Shown one piece after another: positions 42,597 to 49,711 of a stretch of DNA of 64,000 nucleotides (its first letter is position 1; every line of letters starts with the position of its first letter). The DNA comes from Bog-756 sp963777665. GTDB lineage: Bacteria; Actinomycetota; Acidimicrobiia; Acidimicrobiales; RAAP-2. Where the stretch lies: contig CAVZRJ010000012.1 in NCBI GenBank assembly GCA_963777665.1, positions 158,500-222,499 on the forward strand, in the 5' to 3' direction. Under the pieces are notes generated by a model that was given only the letters and a program-made list of their open reading frames with translations, was not told the DNA's origin and ran no database searches. A program made the translations under genes and the position numbers.

Positions 42597-42797
42597 ATGG
42601 AGTTCACGGCCGCGATCACCCACGAGGATCCCTGGTATGTAGCACGATGCCTCGATGTTGAGGTCACTAGTCAGGGCGAGACGGCTGAGGAGGCCCTCGC
42701 GAATCTGAAGGAGGCCCTTGAGCTCTATTTCGAGGGCGAAGTTCTTCCTGAAGGATTGGAACCACCGATCATTGCCACCTTGCGCCTGACTGCGTGA
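42597..42797 (+). CDS. hicB: HicB-type antitoxin
   Basis: 66 residues: EFTAAITHEDPWYVARCLDV, EVTSQGETAEEALANLKEAL, ELYFEGEVLPEGLEPPIIAT, LRLTA. This is the short HicB fold (partially RNase-H-like) with W-x-A-RC-LDV and the S-Q-G-ET-EEALANL-EAL-LY pattern. It should bind and neutralise HicA encoded next, overlapping by GTGA. No separate DNA-binding domain is seen; regulation would be by the promoter just upstream. ATG 42597 is used; ATG 42588 would be within the -10 box. A partial copy of this gene lies at 45489-45620. Confidence 0.9.
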   Translation: MEFTAAITHEDPWYVARCLDVEVTSQGETAEEALANLKEALELYFEGEVLPEGLEPPIIATLRLTA

Positions 42798-43016
42798 GTC
42801 CGGTTCTCCCAGTCGTCTCAGGGGCGGAAGCAGTCCGAGCTCTGGCCAAGGTGGGATTCGTTCGAGCCAGCCAACGGGGTAGTCACGTCAAGTTGCGCCA
42901 CGAAGACGGTCGAGTTGCCATCGTGCCGCTTCACAAACGAGCTCGCTCGTGGGACGCTACGGTCCGTGTTGCGCCAAGCTGGGATCTCCCCAGAGGAGTT
43001 GACTGCGCTTCTGTAG
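42794..43016 (+). CDS. hicA: HicA-type mRNA interferase toxin (one frame break)
   Basis: 73 residues after repair: VVSGAEAVRALAKVGFVRAS, QRGSHVKLRHEDGRVAIVPL, HNELARGTLRSVLRQAGISP, EELTALL. The double-stranded-RNA-binding-like fold of HicA with the catalytic His in GSHVKL is complete. Frame repair removes one extra A within 42934-42937 (CACAAACGAG versus CACAACGAAC in the copy at 45617). GTG 42794 overlaps the hicB stop. As given, the frame runs on for 250 codons through unrelated sequence. Confidence 0.88.
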
Positions 43017-43105
43017 TGGGAAGGCAACGTCCGATCCCCCTGGTGACACTCAGCAGTCCAGGGCGAACATCGGACCGTCGACGCCAACATGCCGGTTCTT
43101 ATTGT

Positions 43106-43124
43106 GTCCGCTCACCTCCACCCG
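43106..43124 (+). repeat. Right copy of the 19-bp direct repeat
   Basis: GTCCGCTCACCTCCACCCG, identical to 41969-41987 and in the same orientation. The two copies bound 1.14 kb containing the HEPN-like ORF and hicBA. Confidence 0.8.
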
Positions 43125-43149
43125 GTAGGTTTCTTGGTGTCGCTGGCCA

Positions 43150-43400
43150 TCGTGTTGGCAAGCGGCGTTCGTGGCCAGGGGGACTCACTTCCCGGGAGAT
43201 CGAAATCCTCAGGCTGCTCGCCCGAGGGCTGTCAAACAAGCAGATAGCCAGCCGGCTGACCATATCTGCGAAGACCGCCAGCAGCCACGTCGAACACATT
43301 TGCATCTCCAAGATCGGTGTGAGCAACCGGGCGATGGCCAGCCTGTACGCCGCGAAACACGGACTCATCACCGTTGGAGCAGAGGACCATCGACAACCGA
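43150..43400 (+). pseudogene. Fragment of a LuxR-type regulator (HTH part only)
   Basis: Only the DNA-binding end survives: GGLTSREIEILRLLARGLSN, KQIASRLTISAKTASSHVEH, ICISKIGVSNRAMASLYAAK, HGLITV. This is the typical LuxR/GerE HTH; the segment EHICISKIG has one residue more than the usual EHIYTKIG, so a small change is present. No sensor or receiver domain precedes it and it has no start codon; in phase it is joined to the hicA frame only by chance. A remnant in the accessory region. Confidence 0.6.
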
Positions 43401-43978
43401 ATAATCAAGGCAGCAGCAAGTTCTTCATGCACTCGACGCTGCGCCTTGTGCGCCCTCGGCTCTGCAGGATTGAAACAGAGCAACGAGAAGACGGTGCATT
43501 CCGCATGCCGGGGTACGCGCACCGCCGCGTTGTGATGCCTGTCACTCGGACATGACCGATGCATGTTTGCGATCGTCAAGAGGATTGTCCAAGCCCGCGA
43601 ACGAGGTCGCGTTATCGAGTCCCAGATGATCGGTGAATACAGAAGCGAATGGCGACGAAATGAGCAGGCGGCTGCCACGGCGCCGAAATATGCAAGCTCG
43701 GCTACCAGCGGTTTCGCTCGATCAGAGGCGCGAAGGCGCGGGACTGACCGATGTCACCTCCACTGACCTCTCCCCACCGACCTTGCCCACCAGCCAAACC
43801 GTGGACCTGGACTTTCCCGGATCGATGATGTCTTGGTGCGCACACCCTCCCGGCGGCTGACCGTCGTCGCCGTCCGATCTGGTGTCCTCGGGCAGGGTCT
43901 ACGCGTCGACCTGTACTGGAGGCGTGGCCTGGCTGCTGTGCTGCGATACTGAATCCCTGTCTTGGGGAAAGGTTCCCG
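43401..43978. other. Non-coding or decayed stretch
   Basis: Nearly 580 bases with short overlapping open frames on both strands, none with conserved sequence. Lower GC and scrambled codon use suggest decayed DNA. A Shine-Dalgarno for the next gene (GGGGAAAGG) is at its end. Nothing else seen. Confidence 0.45.
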
Positions 43979-45337
43979 ATGATTGTTGCCATCGCCGGGG
44001 CTTCTGGTTTTGTTGGGCGTGCCCTCACGGCGCACCTGCTCGGGAGTGGTCACGACGTGGTCGCCCTCGGCCGTTCCGTGAGCTCCGTCTCGACGGACGC
44101 GAGAGCCATCGCTGTTGACGTGGGCGACGAAGAGGCTACCGCTAACGCCCTGGTAGGTGTCGAGGTCGCCTACTACCTCGTCCATTCGATGACCTCCGGT
44201 CAGGGCTTCCGCGAGGCCGACCTTCGTCTGGCCACCGCCTTTGGGCGGGCGGCGGCACGGGCCGGCCTCGGCCGCATCATTTATGTCGGAGCGCTCGGGG
44301 ACACCCCGAGTTCCGCACACCTGGCAAGCAGGCACGAGGTGGGTTCGGCTCTCGCCGCTGCCGGCGTGGCGGTGATCGAACTTCGGGCCGCGGTGGTGTT
44401 CGGTTCGGGCAGCATCTCCTTCGAGATGCTCCGTTACCTGACCGAGCGACTGCCGGCCATGGTCTGCCCCCGGTGGATACGCACTCGGATCCAGCCCGTT
44501 GCGCTCGACGACCTGCTTGCCTATCTGGAGCAGTCGCTCCACGTCGCCCCCGGAATCTACGAGATCGGCGGCGCTGACGTCACGACGTATCGCGAGATGA
44601 TCTCTGCGTACGCCAGCGTCCGGGGTCTGCGTCCCCGTCGCATCATTGACATCCCGTGGCTCACACCGCACCTGTCGTCGTACTGGGTCGACCTCGTGAC
44701 GCCGGTCGATCGCTCGGTTAGCCATGCCTTGATCGAGAGTCTCGTCACCGAGGTGGTGGTGGTCGACCCCGAGCCGGCGAGACGAGCGTTCTCGGTCACG
44801 CCGATGGGGGTCGAACGCGCCCTTGCCGCCGCGCTCGACGACCAGGACGACGATGTAACTCGTTCGCTGTTCGCGCGCCAGAACGGCCTGGTCGATGGCG
44901 TCTATTCCGTTGTAGTCGATGTCGCAGTGGCACCAGATATCAAGGACGTGGTCGTTCGCGATCTGGGGACGATCGGCGGGCGGCTCAGGTGGTACGGCGC
45001 TGCGCCCGGCTGGATGGCCCGCCTTGTCCTAGGGCGACTCGTAGGCGAACGCCTTCGACGACGCCGGCCCGCGGCCGTGGTGCCGGGAGCGCTCGTCGAC
45101 TGGTGGCGCATCGCCTGGGTTGGGTCGGGCGAGCTGGTGCTGCGGAGTGTCGGATGGTTCCCCGGTGACGCCTGGCTCGGGTACCGCGCCGGTCAACGTA
45201 CGCTTCATCAGGTAGCCGCGTTCCGCCCTCGTGGCTTACCGGGCTTTCTTTACTGGAAGCTGCTCGCGCCGGTACACCGCGTGGCGTTCGACCGAATGGC
45301 CCGCCACCGTGTTCCCCGGGCGTCAGGGCACCTCTGA
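43979..45337 (+). CDS. NAD(P)-binding oxidoreductase with DUF2867 C-terminal domain
   Basis: 452 residues. N-terminal extended-SDR/NmrA-like Rossmann domain: MIVAIAGASGFVGRALTAHL, the AYYLVHSMTSGQGFREADLR motif, GRIIYVGALGDTPSSAHLAS, ELRAAVVFGSGSISFEMLRY. The segment QPVALDDLLAYLEQSLHVAP follows. The C-terminal 150 residues are DUF2867: VDGVYSVVVDVAVAPDIKDV, DWWRIAWVGSGELVLRSVGW, FPRG-like LPGFLYWKLLAPVHRVAFDR. Fusions of this kind are common in actinobacteria and cyanobacteria; the substrate is unknown, perhaps a lipid or quinone. ATG 43979 has GGGGAAAGG upstream. Frame intact in an otherwise decayed area. Confidence 0.9.
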   Translation: MIVAIAGASGFVGRALTAHLLGSGHDVVALGRSVSSVSTDARAIAVDVGDEEATANALVGVEVAYYLVHSMTSGQGFREADLRLATAFGRAAARAGLGRIIYVGALGDTPSSAHLASRHEVGSALAAAGVAVIELRAAVVFGSGSISFEMLRYLTERLPAMVCPRWIRTRIQPVALDDLLAYLEQSLHVAPGIYEIGGADVTTYREMISAYASVRGLRPRRIIDIPWLTPHLSSYWVDLVTPVDRSVSHALIESLVTEVVVVDPEPARRAFSVTPMGVERALAAALDDQDDDVTRSLFARQNGLVDGVYSVVVDVAVAPDIKDVVVRDLGTIGGRLRWYGAAPGWMARLVLGRLVGERLRRRRPAAVVPGALVDWWRIAWVGSGELVLRSVGWFPGDAWLGYRAGQRTLHQVAAFRPRGLPGFLYWKLLAPVHRVAFDRMARHRVPRASGHL

Positions 45338-45425
45338 TGGTGGTTCCTCCGAGAGACGGGACCTGCGTTCAGTGATGGCCATGCGGGCCGCGAAGGTACC
45401 GACGAGCAGGCGACCCCTGGCGTCG

Positions 45426-45472
45426 GCCCAGCCTCGGCCAGATCTCCGAGGTGAGCGGATTCGAACCGAGCA
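45426..45472 (-). repeat. Dispersed repeat with tRNA-3'-end-like sequence, copy 1
   Basis: 47 bases matching 48544-48589 with about five mismatches and one gap. Read on the reverse strand it contains GGTTCGAATCCGCTCACCTC, similar to the T-loop and acceptor strand seen at 41963. Confidence 0.55.
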
Positions 45473-45488
45473 ACATCTTCGCCGAACG

Positions 45489-45620
45489 GTTAGTCAGGGC
45501 GATGCGGCCGAAGAGGCCCTTGCCAATCTGAAGGAAGCCCTCGAGCTCTACTTTGAGGACGAAGTTCTACCTGAAGGACTGGAGCCTCCGATCATTGCCA
45601 CCTTGCGCCTCACTGCGTGA
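45489..45620 (+). pseudogene. 5'-truncated copy of hicB
   Basis: TVSQGDAAEEALANLKEALE, LYFEDEVLPEGLEPPIIATL, RLTA: the last 44 residues of the antitoxin at 42597 with few changes. The N-terminal 22 codons and the promoter are missing; upstream sequence is unrelated and holds the tRNA-like repeat. It cannot make a full antitoxin. Confidence 0.8.
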
Positions 45621-45836
45621 CCCCGGCTCTTCCGGTCGTCTCGGGAGTAGAGGCAGTTCGAGCTCTGGCCAAGGTGGGATTCGTTCGAGCCAGCCAACGG
45701 TGTAGCCATGTCAAACTGCGTCACGAAGACGGTCGAGTTGCCATCGTGCCGCTTCACAACGAACTCGCTCGTGGGGCGCTACGGTCCGTGCTGCACCAGG
45801 CCGGGATCTCCGGAAGAGTTCACAGCGCTTCTGTAG
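45617..45836 (+). pseudogene. Decayed copy of hicA with a 2-bp deletion
   Basis: Close copy of the toxin at 42794: VVSGVEAVRALAKVGFVRAS, QRCSHVKLRHEDGRVAIVPL, HNELARGALRSVLHQAGIS. Gly before the catalytic His is Cys here (RCSH). Near 45810 the end EEFTALL is put out of phase by loss of two bases relative to the other copy (220 bases against 222), so the natural stop at 45834-45836 is missed. Unlike most frame breaks in this window this is a deletion in a truncated module, so it looks like true decay. Confidence 0.8.
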
Positions 45837-46093
45837 CGGATTTGCGGCTTCCGACGGGCCTGATGTCATCTGGCCAGGCAAACGCCGGTCCGTCGATGAC
45901 AACCGGGCGGTTCGTATTGTGCCCCCCAACGGTCCACTGGTCTGTGTGGCCAGATTTCACGGGTCGTGCCTGCTCAGGGTGGAGTCGGCGTTCTGATCGC
46001 TCCCGCTGCTCTCACGGACTCGAACCAAACCTTGTTGTGACCCCGATCGGTATCCGGCAACGATCCGTCAGCCACAGGCAAGCAGATCGTCCA

Positions 46094-46729
46094 TCAACTG
46101 ACGAGACCACGACGATGTGCATAGGCGACGGCTTGGGAGCGATCGCGACTGCCTGTCTTGGCAAAGATGCGGTTTACGTGAGTCTTGACGGTGGCCTCAC
46201 TGACGAAAAGCTCCCTGCCGATCTCGGCGTTGGAATGCCCAGCGGCGATCAGGCGCAGGACCTCGGCCTCTCGCTCGGTCAGGCCGTCGGGCAGGGGTCC
46301 GCCCTCGCTCCCCGGCAAGGTGGCTACATCCACGAGTCGGGCCTGGACTGCCGGGTCGAGTACCGCTTGGCCCGAGGCGGCGGCTTCGAGGGCGCGACCG
46401 ATGTGGTCCCGACCGGCGTCCTTGGTGATATACCCGATAGCGCCCGCCCGCAGTGCCCCGACGATGGACTCGTCGTCGGCGTAGGTGGTGAGCACGACGA
46501 CCTGGGTCTCGGGATGGTCGGCCCGGATACGCCTCGTCGCCTCCACCCCGTCCACCCGGGGCATGCGTAGGTCCATCAACACAACTTCAGGTGTGAGGTC
46601 AGCGACCAGGGACACCGCCTCCTCGCCGTCGGCCGCGGACCCCACCACCTCGATGCCGGCCATGGTTCCGAGCAAAGTGACCAGGCCCTCGCGAACGACT
46701 GTTTGGTCGTCGGCCACCACGACTCTCAC
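46094..46729 (-). CDS. NarL/LuxR-type response regulator
   Basis: 211 residues. Receiver domain: MRVVVADDQTVVREGLVTLL, phospho-acceptor Asp in TPEVVLMDLRMPRVDGVEAT (about residue 54), Thr in VVVLTTYADDESIV, Lys in AIGYITKDAGRDHI. Output: GLTEREAEVLRLIAAGHSNA, EIGRELFVSEATVKTHVNRI, FAKTGSRDRSQAVAYAHRRG. GTG 46729 overlaps the stop of the sensor kinase gene, so both come from one message. Together a classic two-component pair; target genes may include the membrane protein at 47926. Confidence 0.95.
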   Translation of the reverse strand: MRVVVADDQTVVREGLVTLLGTMAGIEVVGSAADGEEAVSLVADLTPEVVLMDLRMPRVDGVEATRRIRADHPETQVVVLTTYADDESIVGALRAGAIGYITKDAGRDHIGRALEAAASGQAVLDPAVQARLVDVATLPGSEGGPLPDGLTEREAEVLRLIAAGHSNAEIGRELFVSEATVKTHVNRIFAKTGSRDRSQAVAYAHRRGLVS

Positions 46730-47886
46730 ACCGGCACCGCTACTTGGACGGTGAAGCCCAGGGCGCTTGGCTCGGCGACGACCTGACCACCCAGCAACTC
46801 GATGCGCTCGCGCATGCCTTGCAGGCCGAACCCGCCGCCCGTCGACTTCAATTCGCTCACCGCCTCAACGTCAGAGCAGAGGCCGTTGGTGACTCGGAGC
46901 GTTGTGGACTGAGGTCGGAATTCGAGGCCGATCGACACCGGCGCACCGGGTGCGTGCTTGCGGGCGTTGGTGACCGCCTCCTGGGCAGCGCGATAGAGCG
47001 CCAATCCGGCGTCGACCCCGAGCGGACGGGGCGCGCCGGTTACGACCAGCTCGGCGCCATCTCGGGCGGCCAACGACGCCAGTTGCTCGGCCAGGGCCAC
47101 CGGCTCCTCGCGCAGCGCGTGCACCGCCTGGCGGGTCTCCTCGAGGCCCTGGACGGCAAGCATCCGGGCCTGCTGGACCAGTTGACGGGCCATGGACGGG
47201 TCATCGCTGTTCTCCAAGAGCGCATCGGCCGCGTCCAGCTGGACCGACAGTGCCCCGAGGGAGTGGGCGAGGACGTCGTGGACCTCGCGTCCGATGCGAT
47301 TGCGCTCCGCCAGGGCGGCCGCGCGGTCGCGCTCGGCGTCGGCACGGACGCGCTCGGCCAAGAGCTGTTCGGCTTGGAACGTTCGCTGCGCGTACTGACG
47401 CCGGCTGGCGCCGACCATGATCCCGATGACCACCGACACCGCCCCTTCGACGACGAGGACACCAGGAGCACCCACGGCCAGCGTGGCCACCGCCAGTGCC
47501 GCGACGCCGACGGCGCCCACACTCAAGGCGGAGAGCCACTCGAAGGCGATCCCCGCACCGAGCCCGGCGACGGCCATGAAGGTTATGGCGATTGGGGCCA
47601 CGGCGGCGAGCGCTCCACCCGAACCGGCCAGGAGGGCGAGGAAACACCACGTCGTGCGCTCCGGGGCTCGGAGCCGTCGGCTGGCCATCCATCCCAACCA
47701 GCCGATCCCGGCGGCGCCCATAATCACCCACTTCGTCGGGTGGTCGGCCGAGACACCCTTCGGTGGCACTTGGTGTGCGCTCGCCCAGAGGAGCCCGACC
47801 AGGGCAGCGAGGCGAGCGGCGCTGAGCATGCGCTCCGTCCTCGTACCCACAGCAGCTCGGAGTTCGGAGGCCAGCCTCACGGACAC
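46726..47886 (-). CDS. NarL-system sensor histidine kinase (HisKA_3)
   Basis: 386 residues. Four to six membrane segments in the first 160 residues (AARLAALVGLLWASAH, WVIMGAAGIGWLGWMAS, TWCFLALLAGSGGALAAVAP, FMAVAGLGAGIAFEWLSALS, GAVGVAALAVATLAVGAPGV). Dimerisation/phosphotransfer: AALAERNRIGREVHDVLAHS with the His in EVHDVLAHS, then SVQLDAADALLENSDDP. ATPase: LYRAAQEAVTNARKHAPGAP (N-box) and GGGFGLQGMRERIELLGGQV (G-box). No separate outside sensor domain; it probably senses through the membrane segments. Start GTG 47886. Operon with the regulator. Confidence 0.93.
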   Translation of the reverse strand: MSVRLASELRAAVGTRTERMLSAARLAALVGLLWASAHQVPPKGVSADHPTKWVIMGAAGIGWLGWMASRRLRAPERTTWCFLALLAGSGGALAAVAPIAITFMAVAGLGAGIAFEWLSALSVGAVGVAALAVATLAVGAPGVLVVEGAVSVVIGIMVGASRRQYAQRTFQAEQLLAERVRADAERDRAAALAERNRIGREVHDVLAHSLGALSVQLDAADALLENSDDPSMARQLVQQARMLAVQGLEETRQAVHALREEPVALAEQLASLAARDGAELVVTGAPRPLGVDAGLALYRAAQEAVTNARKHAPGAPVSIGLEFRPQSTTLRVTNGLCSDVEAVSELKSTGGGFGLQGMRERIELLGGQVVAEPSALGFTVQVAVPV

Positions 47887-47925
47887 GATGATCCCACCTG
47901 GCGGGGGTTGCCTGCGCCTTGATGC

Positions 47926-48456
47926 TTAGGCCGCCGCCGGGGAGCGGAGCAGGCCGCCCCGCTCGATGACGGCACCGGTGCGGCGGGTCTTGAGGTAGAG
48001 GACGCCAGTCCGGCTGGCCACCTCGGCCATGGCCATCAGGACGAACGCCGCTCCCCACGTCGTCCCCGAGGTGATGTGGTGCAGGACGCTGAACCGGGCC
48101 ACGGCAGCCTGCCCGCCGTGTCCCACCCAGAGGGCGAAACCCATGCGTGCGCCGATGCCCACGATCCACAGGACAGCCGCAACCAGGCCGGCCTTGGCGA
48201 ATGCGCTAGGTCCGTCGCGTCGGACTGTGGTCAGATACCCCGCCCCTGCGCCGAGGGCAGCACCGGCGGCGGCGAACCCGACGATCAGCACCAGGTCGTT
48301 TCCGGCGCTGGGAATGGCGTGGAGGAACTGGGCGGCCACAAAGATGGTGGCGATCAGCGGGAACACCAGGCGGGCCCGGGTCACCTTGTGCCCTCGGATC
48401 TGGAGGACGACCAGGGCGATGAGGCCAATGTTCATGAGGTAATCGGTGGTTGTCAT
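47926..48456 (-). CDS. Small integral membrane protein
   Basis: 176 residues, five membrane segments: DYLMNIGLIALVVLQIRGH, RLVFPLIATIFVAAQFLHAI, LVLIVGFAAAGAALGAGAGY, FAKAGLVAAVLWIVGIGARM, TWGAAFVLMAMAEVASRTGV. Basic loops (KVTRAR, TVRRDG, KTRRTG) lie on the cytoplasmic side. The pattern resembles CcdC/DUF1453-like membrane proteins. ATG 48456 is six bases from a GATACT -10 box. It ends 39 bases before the sensor kinase start on the same strand, so it may be co-transcribed with and sensed by that kinase. Confidence 0.8.
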   Translation of the reverse strand: MTTTDYLMNIGLIALVVLQIRGHKVTRARLVFPLIATIFVAAQFLHAIPSAGNDLVLIVGFAAAGAALGAGAGYLTTVRRDGPSAFAKAGLVAAVLWIVGIGARMGFALWVGHGGQAAVARFSVLHHITSGTTWGAAFVLMAMAEVASRTGVLYLKTRRTGAVIERGGLLRSPAAA

Positions 48457-48462
48457 ATGCCC

Positions 48463-48468
48463 AGTATC
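48463..48468 (-). promoter_or_regulatory. -10 box GATACT for the membrane protein/two-component operon
   Basis: Reverse-strand GATACT, six bases, ATG 48456. Probable leaderless promoter. Confidence 0.45.
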
Positions 48469-48543
48469 TGAAATCGGAGCCCGGCCGGCGTCAGCCCACC
48501 GGTGGATCCAAGGGTGGATCCCGTCTCCACCCAGGCGTCAAGC

Positions 48544-48589
48544 GCCCAGCCTCGTCCAGATCCCGAAGTGAGTGGACTCGAACCGGGCA
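48544..48589 (-). repeat. Dispersed repeat with tRNA-3'-end-like sequence, copy 2
   Basis: 46 bases related to 45426-45472. Reverse strand contains GGTTCGAGTCCACTCACTTC. The surrounding 48469-48809 stretch has no gene that I can support. Confidence 0.5.
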
Positions 48590-48809
48590 CTCTGGGTCGT
48601 GCCAGACCAGGTCAAGTGCCCTGGCGAGAGGTCCGGAGCGCTTCGCACATATTGTCGTGACAGTGCAAATCAGCCGAGGTACGTTCCCCGTCTGATTCGC
48701 GCACGGGGCCATTCCGTGCGCGATCTCTACGGCTAGGGCCCAATAGCTCGATCGGTCGAGCGGAAGGCTCTCCCCGTCTGGTGAGCGTTGCGAATCCGTC
48801 TGCGTCTCG

Positions 48810-49634
48810 TCAGCTTTGGGGTGTGGAGCCGTCGATCTCGTGGAACCGCGACGACACCAGCTCACGCATCTCACCGCTGGTAATGATCCAGAACACGCCG
48901 CGCCGCACACCGTCGAGCACGTCGCCCGCAACTTCGGCCGCGGTGCGGGCACCCGGGCCATCGAAACCCGACCGCACGGCGTCGTGCATCAGGTCGCCAT
49001 CCGGCACGCGCAGTTCGCTGCCGAGCTCCGCCGGCCGGTTGCGCTCGCTCTCGAGGATCCGGGTAGGTGTGCTGCCAGGGCACAACACGCTGACGCCGAC
49101 GGGAGAGCCGGCCATGGCCAGCTCCATGCGCAGGGTCTCGCTGAGGGCGACGACGCCCACCTTGCTGACGTTGTACGGGCCGAGCGAGGGTAGGCCGCTC
49201 GCCAGTCCCGCCAGCGACGACGTGTTCACGATGTGGGCAGGTTGCCCCTGGGCGGTCATCCTCGGCAAGAAGGCCTGCACTCCGTGAATCACGCCCCAGA
49301 GGTTCACCCCCAGCACCCAACGCCAATCGTCGAGCGATTGGGCAACGACCGGGTTGAACGTCGAGACCCCGGCGTTGTTGCACAGGACGTGGACGGCACC
49401 GAACCGGTTGAAGGCGGCCTCAGCCAGGTGGTCCAGGTCGGCGGCGACACTCACGTCGGTCACGACGGTGAGGACCTCCCTCTCCATGGTGGCGGCCACG
49501 GCATCGAGGGCTACCTCGTCGACATCGGCCAGGACGACGGAGCATCCGGCGTCTGCGAAGGCCTGTCCGAGTGCGGCACCGATGCCGCTCGCTGCGCCGG
49601 TGACTACGGCGACCGAAGCGTTCGAGAGTTCCAT
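48810..49634 (-). CDS. Short-chain dehydrogenase/reductase
   Basis: 274 residues, classical SDR. Cofactor motif VAVVTGAASGIGAALGQAFA, the Asp in VVLADVDEVALD favouring NAD, the NNAG motif in VHVLCNNAGVSTFN, catalytic Ser in IVNTSSLAGLASGLPSL and Tyr-x-x-x-Lys in YNVSKVGVVALSETLRMELA, then VSVLCPGSTPTRI. C-terminal half is longer than the minimum and resembles SDRs of lipid or aromatic catabolism. ATG 49634 has GGAGG five bases upstream. Divergent from the acyl-CoA dehydrogenase operon, with a palindrome in the 77 bases between, so they are probably regulated together. Confidence 0.92.
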   Translation of the reverse strand: MELSNASVAVVTGAASGIGAALGQAFADAGCSVVLADVDEVALDAVAATMEREVLTVVTDVSVAADLDHLAEAAFNRFGAVHVLCNNAGVSTFNPVVAQSLDDWRWVLGVNLWGVIHGVQAFLPRMTAQGQPAHIVNTSSLAGLASGLPSLGPYNVSKVGVVALSETLRMELAMAGSPVGVSVLCPGSTPTRILESERNRPAELGSELRVPDGDLMHDAVRSGFDGPGARTAAEVAGDVLDGVRRGVFWIITSGEMRELVSSRFHEIDGSTPQS

Positions 49635-49674
49635 GTGTGCCTCCACTCGTTGCCTTGTACTACTGTCACGGTGA

Positions 49675-49689
49675 GATTACACTGTAATC
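49675..49689. promoter_or_regulatory. Palindrome GATTACACTGTAATC, candidate TetR operator
   Basis: Perfect 7-bp arms around one central base, in the divergent promoter region between the SDR at 49634 and the acyl-CoA dehydrogenase at 49712. The TetR gene at 53727 in the same operon is the likely binder. Confidence 0.65.
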
Positions 49690-49711
49690 AGCGGAAGGAC
49701 CGGAGCGGCAC

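Noticed and set aside
45617..46570. A 317-codon forward frame starting as HicA
   Set aside because: Only the first 65 codons are HicA-like; the rest is antisense to the response regulator after the 2-bp deletion.
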